Shown: positions 33,998-41,221 of the stretch, piece by piece | Position numbering within the stretch: the stretch's first letter is position 1 | Layout: each line of letters starts with the position of its first letter | From: Rhodanobacter sp. FW104-R8 | GTDB taxonomy: Bacteria; Pseudomonadota; Gammaproteobacteria; Xanthomonadales; Rhodanobacteraceae | NCBI RefSeq assembly: GCF_001617365.1 | Contig: NZ_LVJR01000015.1 | Span: 18,083 to 82,082 of the forward strand | Direction of reading: 5' to 3' | Length of the DNA stretch: 64,000 bases | Program-made: the position numbers and the translations under genes | The notes under the pieces: model-generated | Databases searched by the model: none | What the model saw: the letters and a program-made list of their open reading frames with translations, nothing else | Told to the model about the DNA's origin: nothing

Positions 33998-34022
33998 GGT
34001 CCGGTTGCCGGGCCGACCGCGG

Positions 34023-34769
34023 CTAGTTGCGCCCCGTGATCTGCAGCGCCAGGTTGTACAGGATGCGCAGGTCCTCGTCGTCCAGCGCATCGCCCTCGAT
34101 GCCGCGGAAGTGGTGGCGGAACGCGCGCACCGCGGCGGGGCGGTCTTCCAGCGGGTAGCCGACCACGGCCAGCGCCAGCCACGGGTCGAAGCCGGCGGGC
34201 GGATCGGCCAGCGCGCCCTGCGGCCAGCGGCCGAAGCCGGCGGCGGCCAGTTGCCGCCACGGGAACAGCGGGCCGGGGTCGTCCTTGCGGCCGGGGGCGA
34301 GGTCCTCGTGGCCGATGATCTGCGTGCGCGGGATGTGCAGCCGCGTGGTGAGGTCGGCGAGCAGGCGCAGCAGGCTGTCGATCTGCGGCTGCGCGAACGG
34401 CGCGGCGCCGTCGTTGTCCAGCTCGATGCCGATCGAGGCGGAGTTGAGGTCGGTGATGGTGCCCCAGCGCCCCGGGCCGGCCTGCCAGGCGCGCAACTGG
34501 TCGGCCACCAGCTGGTAGATGCGGCCATCGGCGCCGACCAGGTAGTGCGCGCTGACCGGGCCGCCGCTGTTGGCGGTGCGCAGGGTATCCAGGCTCTCCT
34601 GCACCGAGTGCTGGTTGGTGAAGTGCAGCACGATCAGCACCGGCCGGCGGATGTCGTGGTTCGGCGACGGCACCCAGGTCGCCAGCGGGTTGCGCGGCGG
34701 CAGCGGCGTGCAGGCGGCGAGCAGTGCGAGCAGCGCCAGCAGGGCCACGCGGGAAAACGGATCACGCAT
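34023..34769 (-). CDS. AmiD-like N-acetylmuramoyl-L-alanine amidase lipoprotein
   Basis: A 248-residue lipoprotein: signal peptide with lipobox LLAAC (MRDPFSRVALLALLALLAAC), then an Amidase_2 (AmpD/AmiD) domain with zinc ligands in VLIVLHFTNQ (His) and QIIGHEDLAPGRKDDPG (His, Asp), and HYLVGADGRIYQLV. Such enzymes cut the MurNAc-L-Ala bond and free the stem peptide. The lipid anchor puts it in the periplasm, like E. coli AmiD. It ends the leftward murein gene set, 21 bp after the serine hydrolase gene. Confidence 0.88.
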   Translation of the reverse strand: MRDPFSRVALLALLALLAACTPLPPRNPLATWVPSPNHDIRRPVLIVLHFTNQHSVQESLDTLRTANSGGPVSAHYLVGADGRIYQLVADQLRAWQAGPGRWGTITDLNSASIGIELDNDGAAPFAQPQIDSLLRLLADLTTRLHIPRTQIIGHEDLAPGRKDDPGPLFPWRQLAAAGFGRWPQGALADPPAGFDPWLALAVVGYPLEDRPAAVRAFRHHFRGIEGDALDDEDLRILYNLALQITGRN

Positions 34770-34790
34770 TATCAGCGGCTCCCTGGGTGG

Positions 34791-35843
34791 TCACTGCAGA
34801 TACGGCGCCGCGATCGCCAGCGCGGTACGGTACGGTTCCGGGTCGTTGCGGTTGCTGAGCAGGATCACGGTGAGGTGTTGCTGCGGCCAGCGCACGATCA
34901 CATTGCGGAAGCCGATGCTCTCGCCGGAGTGCCACAGGGTGTCGCCGGTGATGCGCCAGCCGTAGCCGTAGCTGGCTTCGTACGGCTCGCCGGTGACCTT
35001 CACGTGCGGGCTGAAGGCGAGTTTGCGCGAGGCCGCGCTGAGCAGGCGGTCGTCGTACAGCGCGGCGTCCCACTTGGCCAGGTCGTCGATCGAGGAGTAG
35101 ATGCCGCCGTCGCCGCGGGTGGCGCTGGTGACGCTCTGGTCGGTGCGCGTCCAGCGGCCGTTTTCCTCGCTGTAGCCGTAGGCGCGATTCGCCACTTCCG
35201 GTCCCTTGCCGTGCTCGTAGAGCAGGGTGTGACCCATGTGCAGCGGCTGGAAGATACGCTGCTGGAGGTACAGCGGCAGGCTGATGCCGGAGGCGCGCTC
35301 CACCACCAGGCCGAGCAGCACGTAGCCGGAGTTGCTGTAGCGGTACGCGGTGCCTGGCGTGAAGTAGGTCTTCGGCGTGGCCGACAGCAGGCGCAGCACA
35401 TCGTCGTCGCTGACCTGCGCAGTGGTGCCGGGGGCGATCAGGTCCTCGTAGTCGACCAGGCCGCCGGTGTGGCTGAGCAGCTGGCGCAGCGTGACGGCCG
35501 CGGTACTCTCCGGCAGCGTGGGCAGCCAGCGGCGCACCGGGTCGTCCAGGCGGAGCCGGCCGTCCTCGGCCAGCAGCAGGATCGCCGCGGCGGTGAACTG
35601 CTTGCTCACCGAGGCGAGCCGGTAGTTGGTCGTGGGCGTGGCGCGCTCGTTGTCCTCGAGATTGGCTAGTCCGTAGCCGCGGCGGACGACCGGCTTGCCG
35701 TCCTTGAGTACCAGCAGCGAGGCGCCGGGCACGTCGCCGGCGTAGCGCTGCATCATCGCGCCGGTGGGGTCTACCGGCCTGGTGCCGGAGGCGCAGCCGC
35801 CGAGCAGCAGGATCACGGCGAAGATGGCAGATCTCTTGAACAC
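34791..35843 (-). CDS. Serine hydrolase lipoprotein of the class C beta-lactamase/DD-peptidase family
   Basis: A 350-residue protein with lipobox LLGGC and the three active-site motifs of the family: SVSK (Ser-x-x-Lys, about residue 80), YSN, and HSGE in place of KTG. These enzymes include DD-carboxypeptidases, D-amino-acid peptidases and esterases. Given the neighbours, a role on D-Ala-containing peptides is likely but unproven. The GTG at 35843 has GAGGGAG upstream. A REP element separates it from the VanX-like gene. Confidence 0.8.
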   Translation of the reverse strand: MFKRSAIFAVILLLGGCASGTRPVDPTGAMMQRYAGDVPGASLLVLKDGKPVVRRGYGLANLEDNERATPTTNYRLASVSKQFTAAAILLLAEDGRLRLDDPVRRWLPTLPESTAAVTLRQLLSHTGGLVDYEDLIAPGTTAQVSDDDVLRLLSATPKTYFTPGTAYRYSNSGYVLLGLVVERASGISLPLYLQQRIFQPLHMGHTLLYEHGKGPEVANRAYGYSEENGRWTRTDQSVTSATRGDGGIYSSIDDLAKWDAALYDDRLLSAASRKLAFSPHVKVTGEPYEASYGYGWRITGDTLWHSGESIGFRNVIVRWPQQHLTVILLSNRNDPEPYRTALAIAAPYLQ

Positions 35844-35873
35844 GGCAAAACTCCCTCGTCATGGCCAAACACC

Positions 35874-35985
35874 CGTAGGAGCCCGCTCGCGGGCGATGCT
35901 TTTGGAGTCGGGATGACCAGACGTTCGTCTGCTCAGAGCCGGGATTCGCAAAAGCAAAAGCATCGCCCGCGAGCGGGCTCCTACG
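35874..35985. repeat. REP-like palindromic element 2
   Basis: Arms CGTAGGAGCCCGCTCGCGGG and its inverse flank about 45 bp that contain GGGATGACCAGACGTTCGTC, a spacer also found (twice) in the element at 36729-36872. The internal CAGACG-TT-CGTCTG is itself a palindrome. It lies between two leftward genes. Confidence 0.85.
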
Positions 35986-36014
35986 GTTCAGGTGTGTGAA
36001 TGTCGGTGTTGGCG

Positions 36015-36899
36015 TCATTGCACCGGCACGTCGTAGAGCGTGTGCGGCGTGGGTTCCGGCACGAGGGTGTAGTGCCACCATTCCATCGGATAGTTGCGGA
36101 AGCCCTCGCGGGCCATCGCATCGCGCAGCAGCAGGCGGTTCGCGCGCTGCGCGGCAGTGATGCCGGGTGCGTCGGTGTGCGCGCGCACGTCGAAGAAGTC
36201 GAAGTCGGTGCCCATGTCCAGCGGCTCGCAACGCGTGCCGTCGGCGGCGCAGCGCTGCAGCGTGAGGTCGATGGTGGCGCCGCGGCTGTGGCCGGAGACC
36301 GGCGCGATGTAGTCGCCGAGCAGCTTCGACTTGTCCAGCGTGGGGTAGTGTTGCGGCTTGGTGCGCTGGTCCCCAAGATCGTGTGCCCAGCGCACGAAAT
36401 GCGCCACTGCGCGAGCGGGGCGATAGCAGTCCCAGATCTTCAGGCGCAAGTGTTGCGTGCGCAGTTCGCGCTCGACCCGCGCCAGCGCCTCGGCCACCGG
36501 GTGCAGCAGCAGGCACTTCGGCGCCAGGTAGCCGTCCACCGGCGCGCCCACGAAGTTGTCGTGGCCGGCGTACTTGATGTCCTCGGCGATGTCCGGCACC
36601 AGCGTGCGGATGTCGACCAGGTTCGCGGCGGCGGCGGTCTTGGCGGGCGACAGCACGGGCGCCTGCTCCGCGTGGGCGATTCCGCCGGCGGCGGCGAGCA
36701 AGGCGAGCACGAACAGATACCCGGTTGTCGTAGGAGCCCGCTGGCGGGCGATGCTTTTTTTGCCGGGATGACCAGACATTCGTCTGTTGAAAGCCGGGAT
36801 GACCAGACGTTCGTCCGTTGAGAGCCGGGATTCGGAGTTCGCAAGAGCATCGCCCGCCAGCGGGCTCCTACGGGTAGTCATGGGCGGACGGGTGATCAT
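36015..36899 (-). CDS. VanX/DdpX-like D-Ala-D-Ala dipeptidase with REP-derived N-terminal extension
   Basis: From the ATG at 36899, which overlaps the upstream stop (ATGA), the frame gives 294 residues. The catalytic part has the VanX zinc motifs SGHSRGATIDLTL (S-x-H-x-x-G-x-A/T-x-D) and EWWHY (E-x-x-H), plus WDCYRPARAV. It hydrolyses D-Ala-D-Ala or related dipeptides in the periplasm: the export signal TGYLFVLALLAAAGGIAHA is visible. Between the coupled start and this signal, about 50 codons are a REP element read in frame. The alternative start is a GTG at 36710 inside the signal. True N-terminus uncertain. Confidence 0.82.
   Translation of the reverse strand: MITRPPMTTRRSPLAGDALANSESRLSTDERLVIPAFNRRMSGHPGKKSIARQRAPTTTGYLFVLALLAAAGGIAHAEQAPVLSPAKTAAAANLVDIRTLVPDIAEDIKYAGHDNFVGAPVDGYLAPKCLLLHPVAEALARVERELRTQHLRLKIWDCYRPARAVAHFVRWAHDLGDQRTKPQHYPTLDKSKLLGDYIAPVSGHSRGATIDLTLQRCAADGTRCEPLDMGTDFDFFDVRAHTDAPGITAAQRANRLLLRDAMAREGFRNYPMEWWHYTLVPEPTPHTLYDVPVQ
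36729..36872. repeat. REP-like palindromic element 3, inside the VanX-like reading frame
   Basis: Arms CGTAGGAGCCCGCTGGCGGG and inverse flank a spacer with two ~30-bp tandem copies of a GCCGGGATGACCAGAC-type unit. It has no stop codon in the VanX-like frame and lies between its coupled ATG and its signal peptide. Confidence 0.85.
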
Positions 36900-38641
36900 G
36901 GGCAGGTTCCGACGCGGCGAAAGTCGAGGTCTTCGTAGTCGGAGCTGAAGTCGCCCAGCGGGTCGAGCTTGGCCATGCGCAGGGTAATCGGCTGGTCGCC
37001 GGTCGCGGCGTTGAAATCCAGCCACGCGTCGAGGTCAGCCGAATCGTCCCAGTGCACGAAATAGCGCTCGCCCAGGCGCATCATGGTGCCGGCCAGCGAC
37101 GGCGATTTCGCGGCGGCGAAGTGCATCCTGCCGTCGCGCGGGCACAGCGTGATGTCGCCGAACCACGGGTCGCGGTATTGCCCGCTCCAGCGCGCCAGTT
37201 CGGCCGGCGAGGCCGGCTGCTGCGCCGAGGTGTCCGGCGCACCCGAGGCGGCCGGCCGCTGTTTCGCCTGCTGCTCCAGCGCGCCGGCGTACCAGTCCAC
37301 GCCGCGGCGGTCGCCGGGTGCGGTGAAGTGCTTCATCAGCACTTCGCCGAGTACGGTGCGCGCGTCGCCCGCGTCGCCGTTGATCATGAACACGAAGCCG
37401 TTGCCGCGATCCGGCAGCAGGGCCAGCATCGAGTACATGCCGTTCAGCGTGCCGGTGTGCCATACGCTCCACTGGCCGTCGGCGTCGGCCATGCGCCAGC
37501 CGTAGCCGTAGGCCATCACGTGGGTGTTGTCCCGCTTGCGGCGCTGCGTGGAGACCGGAATCAGCATGTGCGGCGCCTGCAGCACGTCGCGCTGCACCGG
37601 CGACAGCCACTTCAGCTGAGCCGTGGTGGGCGCCAGCCAGTTGCGCGCCCACGCCAGCATGTCGGTGAGGTCGCAGCGGATGCCGCCGGCAGCGGCCGAG
37701 GTGATCGCGGGAATCGCGGCGGCCTCGGGGATCGCCACGTTGCGGCCGCCGTCGCGGCGATGCGGCGTGGCCACGTCGCCCACCGTGTCGCGGTTCCACG
37801 CGCCGACCTGGCAGCGATCCAGGTGCAGCGGCTCGAACACCTCGCGGCGCATCAGCGTTTCGTAGGACGCGCCGCCCGCGGCGGCCGCCACTTCGCCGGC
37901 CACCACGTAGAGCAGGTTGTCGTACTGGTACTGCGAACGGAAGCTGTAGCCGGGCTTGATGTAGGCAAGGCCGTGGATGATGTCGGCGCGGGTGAACGCG
38001 TTCGGCTCCGGCCACAGCATCAGGTCGCCGCCGCCTTCGGGCAGGCCGCTGGAGTGGGTGAGCAGGTCGGCCACGCGCATGTTCGCGGTGACCCACGGGT
38101 CGTGCATGCGGAAGTCCGGCAGGTATTTCGTCACCGGGTCGTCCCAACGCAGCTTGCCGGCATCGACGAGACGCCCGAGCAACGCGGTGGTCATCGCCTT
38201 GCTGTTGGAGGCGATCTTGAACAGCGTGCGCGGGGTGATCGGCTGGCCCGAGCCGGCGACGGTTTCGCCGGCGGTGCGCACGTAGACGACTTGCCCGTTC
38301 TCGATCACGCCGACGGCGATGCCGGGCAGGTGGTAGCGGGCGATCGCCGCGTCGACGATCTTGTCGTAGGTTGGGTTGGCGGTTTGGGCGGCGACGACCG
38401 GGACGGCGAGCAGAAGCAGGAGTGCAAGAGCACCCAGCCTCAGCCCTCCCCTGCGTTGCAGGGGAGGGAGCAGGGTGCAGGCCTCTTGTTGCCCGGTGCC
38501 GCGCTTCTGGCTCCTCCCCCTGCTGGCAGGGGGAGGTTGGGAGGGGGTAGCTCGAGCGTGCGGAAGAGCACCCCTCCCCAACCCTCCGCTGCGTGGCAGG
38601 GGAGGGAGAGAAAGTGGGCAGCTCGCCTCAGTGTTGCGCAT
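36896..38641 (-). CDS. Exported serine hydrolase (class C beta-lactamase/D-aminopeptidase family) with repeat-derived N-terminal extension
   Basis: The ATG at 38641 lies inside the last codons of the dipeptidase gene (14-bp overlap) and gives 581 residues. Active-site motifs are SNSK (in FKIASNSKAMTTAL), YDN and HTG (WHTGTLNGM); a C-terminal beta domain follows. The signal-like hydrophobic stretch LRLGALALLLLLAVPVVAA begins only at about residue 68, because a 160-bp palindromic repeat is read in frame before it. No ATG or GTG lies between, only a TTG inside the repeat. Probable D-amino-acid peptidase or DD-peptidase, by context. Confidence 0.8.
   Translation of the reverse strand: MRNTEASCPLSLPPLPRSGGLGRGALPHARATPSQPPPASRGRSQKRGTGQQEACTLLPPLQRRGGLRLGALALLLLLAVPVVAAQTANPTYDKIVDAAIARYHLPGIAVGVIENGQVVYVRTAGETVAGSGQPITPRTLFKIASNSKAMTTALLGRLVDAGKLRWDDPVTKYLPDFRMHDPWVTANMRVADLLTHSSGLPEGGGDLMLWPEPNAFTRADIIHGLAYIKPGYSFRSQYQYDNLLYVVAGEVAAAAGGASYETLMRREVFEPLHLDRCQVGAWNRDTVGDVATPHRRDGGRNVAIPEAAAIPAITSAAAGGIRCDLTDMLAWARNWLAPTTAQLKWLSPVQRDVLQAPHMLIPVSTQRRKRDNTHVMAYGYGWRMADADGQWSVWHTGTLNGMYSMLALLPDRGNGFVFMINGDAGDARTVLGEVLMKHFTAPGDRRGVDWYAGALEQQAKQRPAASGAPDTSAQQPASPAELARWSGQYRDPWFGDITLCPRDGRMHFAAAKSPSLAGTMMRLGERYFVHWDDSADLDAWLDFNAATGDQPITLRMAKLDPLGDFSSDYEDLDFRRVGTCP
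38444..38606. repeat. Triple-hairpin repeat inside the serine hydrolase reading frame
   Basis: Three related 11-bp stem palindromes: CCCTCCCCTGC/GCAGGGGAGGG (38444-38468), CCTCCCCCTGC/GCAGGGGGAGG (38513-38536) and CCCTCCGCTGC/GCAGGGGAGGG (38582-38606). This differs from the TAGGAGCCCGC family. It lies between the overlapping ATG and the signal peptide of the serine hydrolase and contains no stop in that frame. Confidence 0.8.
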
Positions 38642-39839
38642 GGCGCTCGACCTCGCGCCACACGCGCAGCAGGTTGCCGCCCCACAGCTTGGCGATGTCG
38701 GCGTCGCTGAAACCGGCGCGGCGCAGTGCCGCGGTGACGTTGCGGGTTTCGCTGGCGTCCTTCCAGCCGGTGATGCCGCCGCCGCCGTCGAAGTCCGAGG
38801 CGAGGCCGACGTGGTCGATGCCGGCGACCTGCACCATGTGCCGGATCTGCTTGACGTAGTCGTCCAGCGTGGCCAGCGGATATTTCTTCTGGATCTCGGC
38901 CATGCCCGCGTCCATCTCGGGCCGGTAGTCGTCGTTGTCGCTGTCGTACTCTTTTTCGCCGGCCTGTTTCGCCACGCGTTCCTGCAGCGCCTTCTCGGCA
39001 GCCTCGCGGCCGGGGTCGTGCTTGAGGAATTCCTTGTACGCCACGGCCTGCACCACGCCGCCCTTGGCGGCGATCGCGCGCAGCAGGTCGTCCGGCAGGT
39101 TGCGCGGGTGGTCGAGCACGGCGCGGGCGCCGGAATGGGTGGCGATGATCGGCGCGTCGGATACCTTGAGCGCTTCGCGTACGCAGCGGTCCGAGGCATG
39201 CGAGATGTCGACCATCATGCCGAGCTGGTTGGCGCGTTCCACCACAGCCCGGCCGAACTCGCTCATGCCCTTGTCGCCGGCGCTGTTCATCGCCGGCTCG
39301 CCGTGCCCGGTGTCGGGCAGCGAGCTGCTGCACAGGTCGTTGTTGCCGACGTGGACCAGGCCGACGGAGCGCGCGCCGCGGTCGAACGCGGCGTCGAGGC
39401 GGCGGATGTCGTGGCCGAGCGAGTAGGCGTTCTCGATCTCGATCGTGGCCGAGAGCAGGCCGGCCTCGTGGTTGGCGACCAGTTGTCCGGGCGTGGTGGC
39501 GAGGCGGATGCGGTCGGGATACATCATCAGCATGCGGCCGATGCCGTCGTATTTCCGGTTGGCCTGTTGCACCGCCTTGGCGTAGCCGGCGGCGTCGAGC
39601 TGGTGCTGCGGCACCCAGATCACGAAGAACGCCGCGTTGAGGCCGCCGCGTTCCATCTTGCCCAGGTCGACCAGCAGCCGGGTGTCGTGCCCGACGTCGA
39701 AACGCGGCTCGCCCATGTAGTTGAAGGGGATGTCGACGTGGGTGTCGATGGTGATCGGCGGATCCTGCATGGCCCGCGCGTGCAGCGCGACGGGCAGGGC
39801 CAGGGCGGCGAGGATGGCGAGGCGGGCGGTCAGGCGCAT
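38628..39839 (-). CDS. Exported M19 (renal/membrane-type) dipeptidase
   Basis: A 403-residue zinc dipeptidase with a signal peptide (MRLTARLAILAALALPVALHARA). Visible M19 elements: ITIDTHVDIPFNY (His-x-Asp metal ligands), the bridging Glu in ATIEIENAYSLG, VHVGNND, MVDISHASDR, IATHSGARAV and VGLASDFDG. Such enzymes hydrolyse a wide range of dipeptides, including those with a C-terminal D-residue, which suits murein fragments such as L-Ala-D-Glu. It overlaps the LysA gene by 10 bp upstream and the serine hydrolase start by 14 bp downstream. Confidence 0.9.
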   Translation of the reverse strand: MRLTARLAILAALALPVALHARAMQDPPITIDTHVDIPFNYMGEPRFDVGHDTRLLVDLGKMERGGLNAAFFVIWVPQHQLDAAGYAKAVQQANRKYDGIGRMLMMYPDRIRLATTPGQLVANHEAGLLSATIEIENAYSLGHDIRRLDAAFDRGARSVGLVHVGNNDLCSSSLPDTGHGEPAMNSAGDKGMSEFGRAVVERANQLGMMVDISHASDRCVREALKVSDAPIIATHSGARAVLDHPRNLPDDLLRAIAAKGGVVQAVAYKEFLKHDPGREAAEKALQERVAKQAGEKEYDSDNDDYRPEMDAGMAEIQKKYPLATLDDYVKQIRHMVQVAGIDHVGLASDFDGGGGITGWKDASETRNVTAALRRAGFSDADIAKLWGGNLLRVWREVERHAQH

Positions 39840-41140
39840 GTCGTTTCCCAGTTCCGCGCCGGCTGCTCGCCGGCGATCATTTCCTCGAAGTGCTGGCGGC
39901 GGCGTACCACGGCGTAATAGCCCTGGTCGAGCAGCACCTCGGCCGCCAGCGGCCGCGAGTTGTAGGTGGAGGCCATCGACGCACCGTACGCGCCGGTGGC
40001 CCTGATCAGCAAGAGGTCGCCGGCCGCGCATTCGGGCAGCTCGCGGGCACGGGCGAAAGTATCGCCGGTTTCGCAGACCGGGCCGACGATGTCGTAGGTG
40101 GCCAACGGACGCGGTTCGCCGCCCACCGGCACGATATCGTGCCAGGCGTCGTACAGGCTGGGCCGCTGCAGGTCGTTCATCGCCGCGTCCAGCACCAGGA
40201 ACCGGCGTTCGATGCCTGGCTTGATGCGGATCACCCGGGTCAGCAGCACGCCGGCCTCGGCCACCAGCCAGCGGCCAGGCTCCAGCAGCAGGCGGCCGCG
40301 ATAGCCGGCCAGCGCCGTGCGGATCACGGCCACGTAATCGGCGACGGCGACCGGGCGATCGACGCCGGCGCGGTAGCACACGCCCAGCCCGCCGCCCACG
40401 TCGATGCTGCCGATCGGATGGCCGGCCTGTTCGAGTTCGCGCCAGAACGCGGCGACCCGCTGCAGCGCCAGGCGGAACGGATCGAGGCTGAGGATCTGCG
40501 AGCCGATGTGCACGTGCAGGCCGTCGAGCTGCACGTGGTCCAGTTGTTTGCGGCCGGCGAACCAGCGGCGCGCCTCGTCGATGCCGACGCCGAACTTGTT
40601 TTCCGACTTGCCGGTGGAGATCTTCGCGTGGGTCTGTGCGTCCACGTCGGGGTTGATGCGCACCGCGGCGCGAGCCACCACGCCCTGCGCCTTGGCCGCG
40701 CGTTGCAGCGCGTGCAGCTCGTCCAGCGACTCCACGTTGAAACGCATGATGCCCACGTTCAGCGCGCCGGCGATCTCGTCGGCGCTCTTGCCCACGCCGG
40801 AGAACACGATGCGTTCGGCGGGAATGCCGGCGTGCAGGCTGCGGCGCAGTTCGCCGGCCGAGACGATGTCCGCGCCGACGCCGGCGTTCGCCATCAGCTG
40901 CAGGATGGCGAGGTTGGCGTTGGCCTTCACCGCGAAACAGATGGTGGCGTCGAGGCCGGCGAGCGCGGCCTGCAATTCGCCGATGCGCTGGCGGATCGCG
41001 CTGGCGGAATACGCGTGGAACGGAGTGGGGATGCGTTCGGCCAGTTGTCGCAGGTCGACGCCGTCGAACATGCCGTTGGCACTGGCCGTTTCCCGGGCGG
41101 TTTTCCCCGCCGTCGGGCGGCTCGTCGTCTGCGTGGACAT
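39830..41140 (-). CDS. lysA: Diaminopimelate decarboxylase
   Basis: A 436-residue PLP enzyme of the LysA/ornithine decarboxylase fold. The PLP lysine is in CFAVKANANLAIL, followed by HVHIGSQI, IDVGGGLGVCY, LLLEPGRWLVAEAG, GPVCETGDTFA and TGAYGASMASTYNSRP. It converts meso-DAP to L-lysine in the cytoplasm. It overlaps the dipeptidase gene, so here it may use DAP from imported murein peptides, beside any biosynthetic role. Starts at 41194 (GTG), 41140 and 41071 (ATG) are possible; none has a convincing Shine-Dalgarno, and 41071 would give the usual length. Confidence 0.88.
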   Translation of the reverse strand: MSTQTTSRPTAGKTARETASANGMFDGVDLRQLAERIPTPFHAYSASAIRQRIGELQAALAGLDATICFAVKANANLAILQLMANAGVGADIVSAGELRRSLHAGIPAERIVFSGVGKSADEIAGALNVGIMRFNVESLDELHALQRAAKAQGVVARAAVRINPDVDAQTHAKISTGKSENKFGVGIDEARRWFAGRKQLDHVQLDGLHVHIGSQILSLDPFRLALQRVAAFWRELEQAGHPIGSIDVGGGLGVCYRAGVDRPVAVADYVAVIRTALAGYRGRLLLEPGRWLVAEAGVLLTRVIRIKPGIERRFLVLDAAMNDLQRPSLYDAWHDIVPVGGEPRPLATYDIVGPVCETGDTFARARELPECAAGDLLLIRATGAYGASMASTYNSRPLAAEVLLDQGYYAVVRRRQHFEEMIAGEQPARNWETTCA

Positions 41141-41221
41141 GGATGCGCTATCGGTGGTGGGTGCGGAGGTGTCGGGAAGAGAGCGGCCCGCCACTCGGCG
41201 GGCCGCGATCGGGAAGGTCGA

